A DNA stretch of 64,000 nucleotides from Methylocella tundrae (GTDB lineage Bacteria > Pseudomonadota > Alphaproteobacteria > Rhizobiales > Beijerinckiaceae). Positions within the stretch are counted from its first letter, which is position 1, and each line of letters begins with the position of its first letter. The stretch spans positions 124,001 to 188,000 of the forward strand of contig NZ_CP139088.1 of NCBI RefSeq assembly GCF_038024855.1, in the 5' to 3' direction. Below are positions 62,311-64,000 of the stretch, piece after piece. The notes under the pieces were generated by a model that saw only the letters and a list, made by a program, of their open reading frames with translations, did no database searches and was not told the origin of the DNA. The position numbers and the translations under genes are program-made.

Positions 62311-63384
62311 TCACCGTGGGAGTTTTTCGACGCCAATGGCGTTTGTGATGGAATCTATCCGCGCAAGCTGCGCTTCTAGAACATCATCGAACCGCGCCCG
62401 CTTGTTGACGGGCAGCGACCAGATCGGCTGCAATTGCCGCGCCGCGGCGAGCGCCTGTCCGCCATGCTGGTGAAGCCATTTCTCGAAAAGCTTGCGGTTT
62501 TCGGCCCCATATTTCACATCGGAGGCCAACATCGTCAGCAGTTCGACCGTGTTGGCGAGGTTGCGCTCATAGTCGGCCTCGCCTGACGAAATCACCGACG
62601 GCGTCATGAAATCGTTTTGGGCGGCGGCGACCTGCATGATGAATCCGCTGCGGAAGAGTTCTCCAAGGAGCGGCTCGACGCAGACATTGGTGGCAAAATA
62701 TTGCTCAATATAATCGTTCGTTCCCATCACCCCTTCAATGGTGGCGCGGGTCTCTTGCCAGAGCTCGTCTTCGAGCCAATGCTTTTTGCCGGCGGCAAGA
62801 TCGAGGTCGGGCAGGTCAAGGTTGAGATCGCCGAGATAAAGGGTGATGTCCTGAGCGAAGCGGATCTTGTATGAACAGTTCGTCAGCAGCGCATTATTGA
62901 CCATCTGCGTGTAGCCCAAACGCTGGGCGTGCATCAGCGAAATGCCAAGCCCGTATTCGAGGTGCTTATAGGCGCCGAGATGATCTTGCAGAATTTTGAC
63001 CCATTGCTTGTCGAAGCGTTGCGGCGCGCCTGAGCGCCTGCCGTTCTGAACAACGTTGAGCACCATGCCGATGATGGTCGACTGGCGCTGATAATGGGTG
63101 CGCTCCCACTCCTGATCGGGCGCGCGGAACACATGCCAGTCCGAACTTTTGACTTTCGTCCAATCCTTGCTGTAGGTCGGATCGCCGTTGGCGAAGGCGA
63201 TGATCCAGTTCTGGGCGAGGTAGCGCTCGGGATCAGGCTGGACGTCGACTGTGACGTCCTCGTAATGCGTCGCTTTACGGCCCTTCGGCTGAAAGTAGTT
63301 GTAATGGCGGCTGTCCGATCCGGGAAAGGTTTTCGCACCCGCGGCGCCGGAAATGGACTCTTCGACATCGACTTTAATGTTCAT
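62311..63384 (-). CDS. prmC: Monooxygenase hydroxylase beta subunit
   Basis: A 357-residue protein, ferritin-like all-helical, without the di-iron ligands, as in the beta subunits of soluble di-iron monooxygenases. Segments such as HYNYFQPKGRKATHYEDVT, AQNWIIAFANGDPTY and YGLGISLMHAQRLGY are typical. It pairs with the catalytic alpha subunit, which should lie beyond the right edge. The order reductase-beta-coupling fits the propane-type (group 5) systems (alpha, reductase, beta, coupling). The start overlaps the reductase stop by four bases. Confidence 0.93.
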   Translation of the reverse strand: MNIKVDVEESISGAAGAKTFPGSDSRHYNYFQPKGRKATHYEDVTVDVQPDPERYLAQNWIIAFANGDPTYSKDWTKVKSSDWHVFRAPDQEWERTHYQRQSTIIGMVLNVVQNGRRSGAPQRFDKQWVKILQDHLGAYKHLEYGLGISLMHAQRLGYTQMVNNALLTNCSYKIRFAQDITLYLGDLNLDLPDLDLAAGKKHWLEDELWQETRATIEGVMGTNDYIEQYFATNVCVEPLLGELFRSGFIMQVAAAQNDFMTPSVISSGEADYERNLANTVELLTMLASDVKYGAENRKLFEKWLHQHGGQALAAARQLQPIWSLPVNKRARFDDVLEAQLARIDSITNAIGVEKLPR

Positions 63385-64000
63385 AGCGCTGTTTCCTCCT
63401 CAACTTTTTCGTTGTTGGTTGCAGGGGTAAATTTGTCGAAATAAATGCGCTCCGGTTCGACCCCCGCCATTTGTAGAACTGGAAGCACTGCGTCGATCAA
63501 TGGAGGCGGCCCGCAGGCGTAGGCGTCCGCGCCGTCCCCAATCGATTCGGCCCTGAGCCCACGCTGCACCACTTCGTGGATGAAGCCTCGCTCGCCCTCC
63601 CATTGCTTGTCATCCGCCGCGGCGGACAGAGCCGGGATGAAACGGAAGTCGGGCAGTTCTGCTTCGAGCGATTGAAAGCGGTCGAGCCAAAACAGGTCCG
63701 CCTGCGTGCGTGCGCCATAGTAGAGCCGGATCTGCCGTTGCGGCGCCTCCGCTATTTGGTCTTCGAGGATTGCCAGAAGCGGGGCGAGCCCGGATCCGCC
63801 GCCGATCAGAACCAGGGGCGCATCGTCGCGGTGCTCGCGACGGAAGCATGTGCCGTAAGGGCCGCTGACTGCGACTTTGGCGCCTTTCGCCAGATCGCCG
63901 TCAAGACGTGACGAAAAACGGCCGCCCGAATATTTTTTGATGATGAATTCGAGCCGGGATGGGTCGCTCGGCGGATTGCCCATCGAATACGACCGCGTCG
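63381..64000 (-). CDS. prmB: Monooxygenase reductase, C-terminal part
   Basis: The frame enters from the right edge and gives the last 206 residues. It starts in the flavin-binding RSYSMGNPP motif and continues with GPYGTCFRR, the NAD-binding GGGSGLAPLL and the terminal CGPPPLIDAVLPVL. This is the FAD and NADH part of an oxidoreductase; the missing N-terminus should carry a [2Fe-2S] ferredoxin domain. It supplies electrons from NADH to the hydroxylase. The internal ATG at 63983 is not the start. Confidence 0.93.
   Translation of the reverse strand, partial: TRSYSMGNPPSDPSRLEFIIKKYSGGRFSSRLDGDLAKGAKVAVSGPYGTCFRREHRDDAPLVLIGGGSGLAPLLAILEDQIAEAPQRQIRLYYGARTQADLFWLDRFQSLEAELPDFRFIPALSAAADDKQWEGERGFIHEVVQRGLRAESIGDGADAYACGPPPLIDAVLPVLQMAGVEPERIYFDKFTPATNNEKVEEETAL

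Noticed and set aside
1..64000. tRNA, rRNA, CRISPR arrays, insertion sequences
   Set aside because: Looked for and not seen; no transposase frames, no array-like spaced repeats.

Overview
The window is GC-rich DNA from an alphaproteobacterium, most likely a Beijerinckiaceae facultative methanotroph or methylotroph close to Methylocella. The main reasons are a three-component (soluble di-iron) propane/methane-type monooxygenase operon entering from the right edge with its own GroEL and a sigma-54 activator, a lanthanide-type methanol dehydrogenase operon (xoxFJG), polyhydroxybutyrate genes and an acetate permease. No rRNA, tRNA, CRISPR array or insertion sequence was recognised.

Layout. 1-8 kb: the 5' part of a long Tat-exported protein, a J-domain membrane protein, small exported or hypothetical proteins (one extremely His/Tyr-rich), an erythromycin-esterase-like protein, a ribosome-hibernation/cold-shock fusion and a diheme-partner-like cytochrome b561. 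8-14 kb: a cytochrome c peroxidase, then a leftward run of PHA synthase, thiolase, an N-terminally short OsmC protein and an ArsC-glyoxalase fusion. 14.5-27.8 kb: a complete gas vesicle island, all rightward. It opens with a regulatory cassette (NtrC-type activator, a GvpL/F protein, PAS histidine kinase, lone receiver), followed by gvpA behind a clear sigma-54 promoter, a gvpC with exact 33-residue repeats, gvpN, gvpV-like, gvpO, gvpF, a broken gvpG copy, gvpG, a GvpJ-GvpK fusion, a second GvpA-family gene, gvpH (Hsp20), an unknown protein, a CDC48-type AAA ATPase and a small helical protein. An FNR/FixK-type site precedes the regulator.

28-30 kb is a decayed stretch: an orphan VapB antitoxin with its operator and a GAF/PucR regulator pseudogene. 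30-41.5 kb: yjcH-actP, a CBS/nucleotidyltransferase protein, a DnaQ-like exonuclease, PPK2, amine oxidase, a thioredoxin-like ferredoxin, and a GlxA-type regulator divergent from a cysteine hydrolase. 42-50 kb: xoxFJG and ctaG facing a caa3-type oxidase cluster. This forms a plausible complete route from methanol through cytochrome c to oxygen. 50-54 kb: a HbpS/GlcG-like protein, an AceE-like dehydrogenase and a divergent Lrp regulator. 54-57.6 kb: a GMC dehydrogenase with its Tat-exported small subunit, a glyoxalase, a cytochrome c and a ribbon-helix-helix protein. 57.7-64 kb: the monooxygenase operon (reductase, beta subunit, coupling protein, GroEL, sigma-54 activator). The alpha subunit should lie just past the right edge.

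The most unusual part is the gas vesicle island. In one cassette it combines sigma-54 control, a redox-type operator, a true repeat-bearing GvpC, a GvpJ-K fusion and a CDC48 ATPase.
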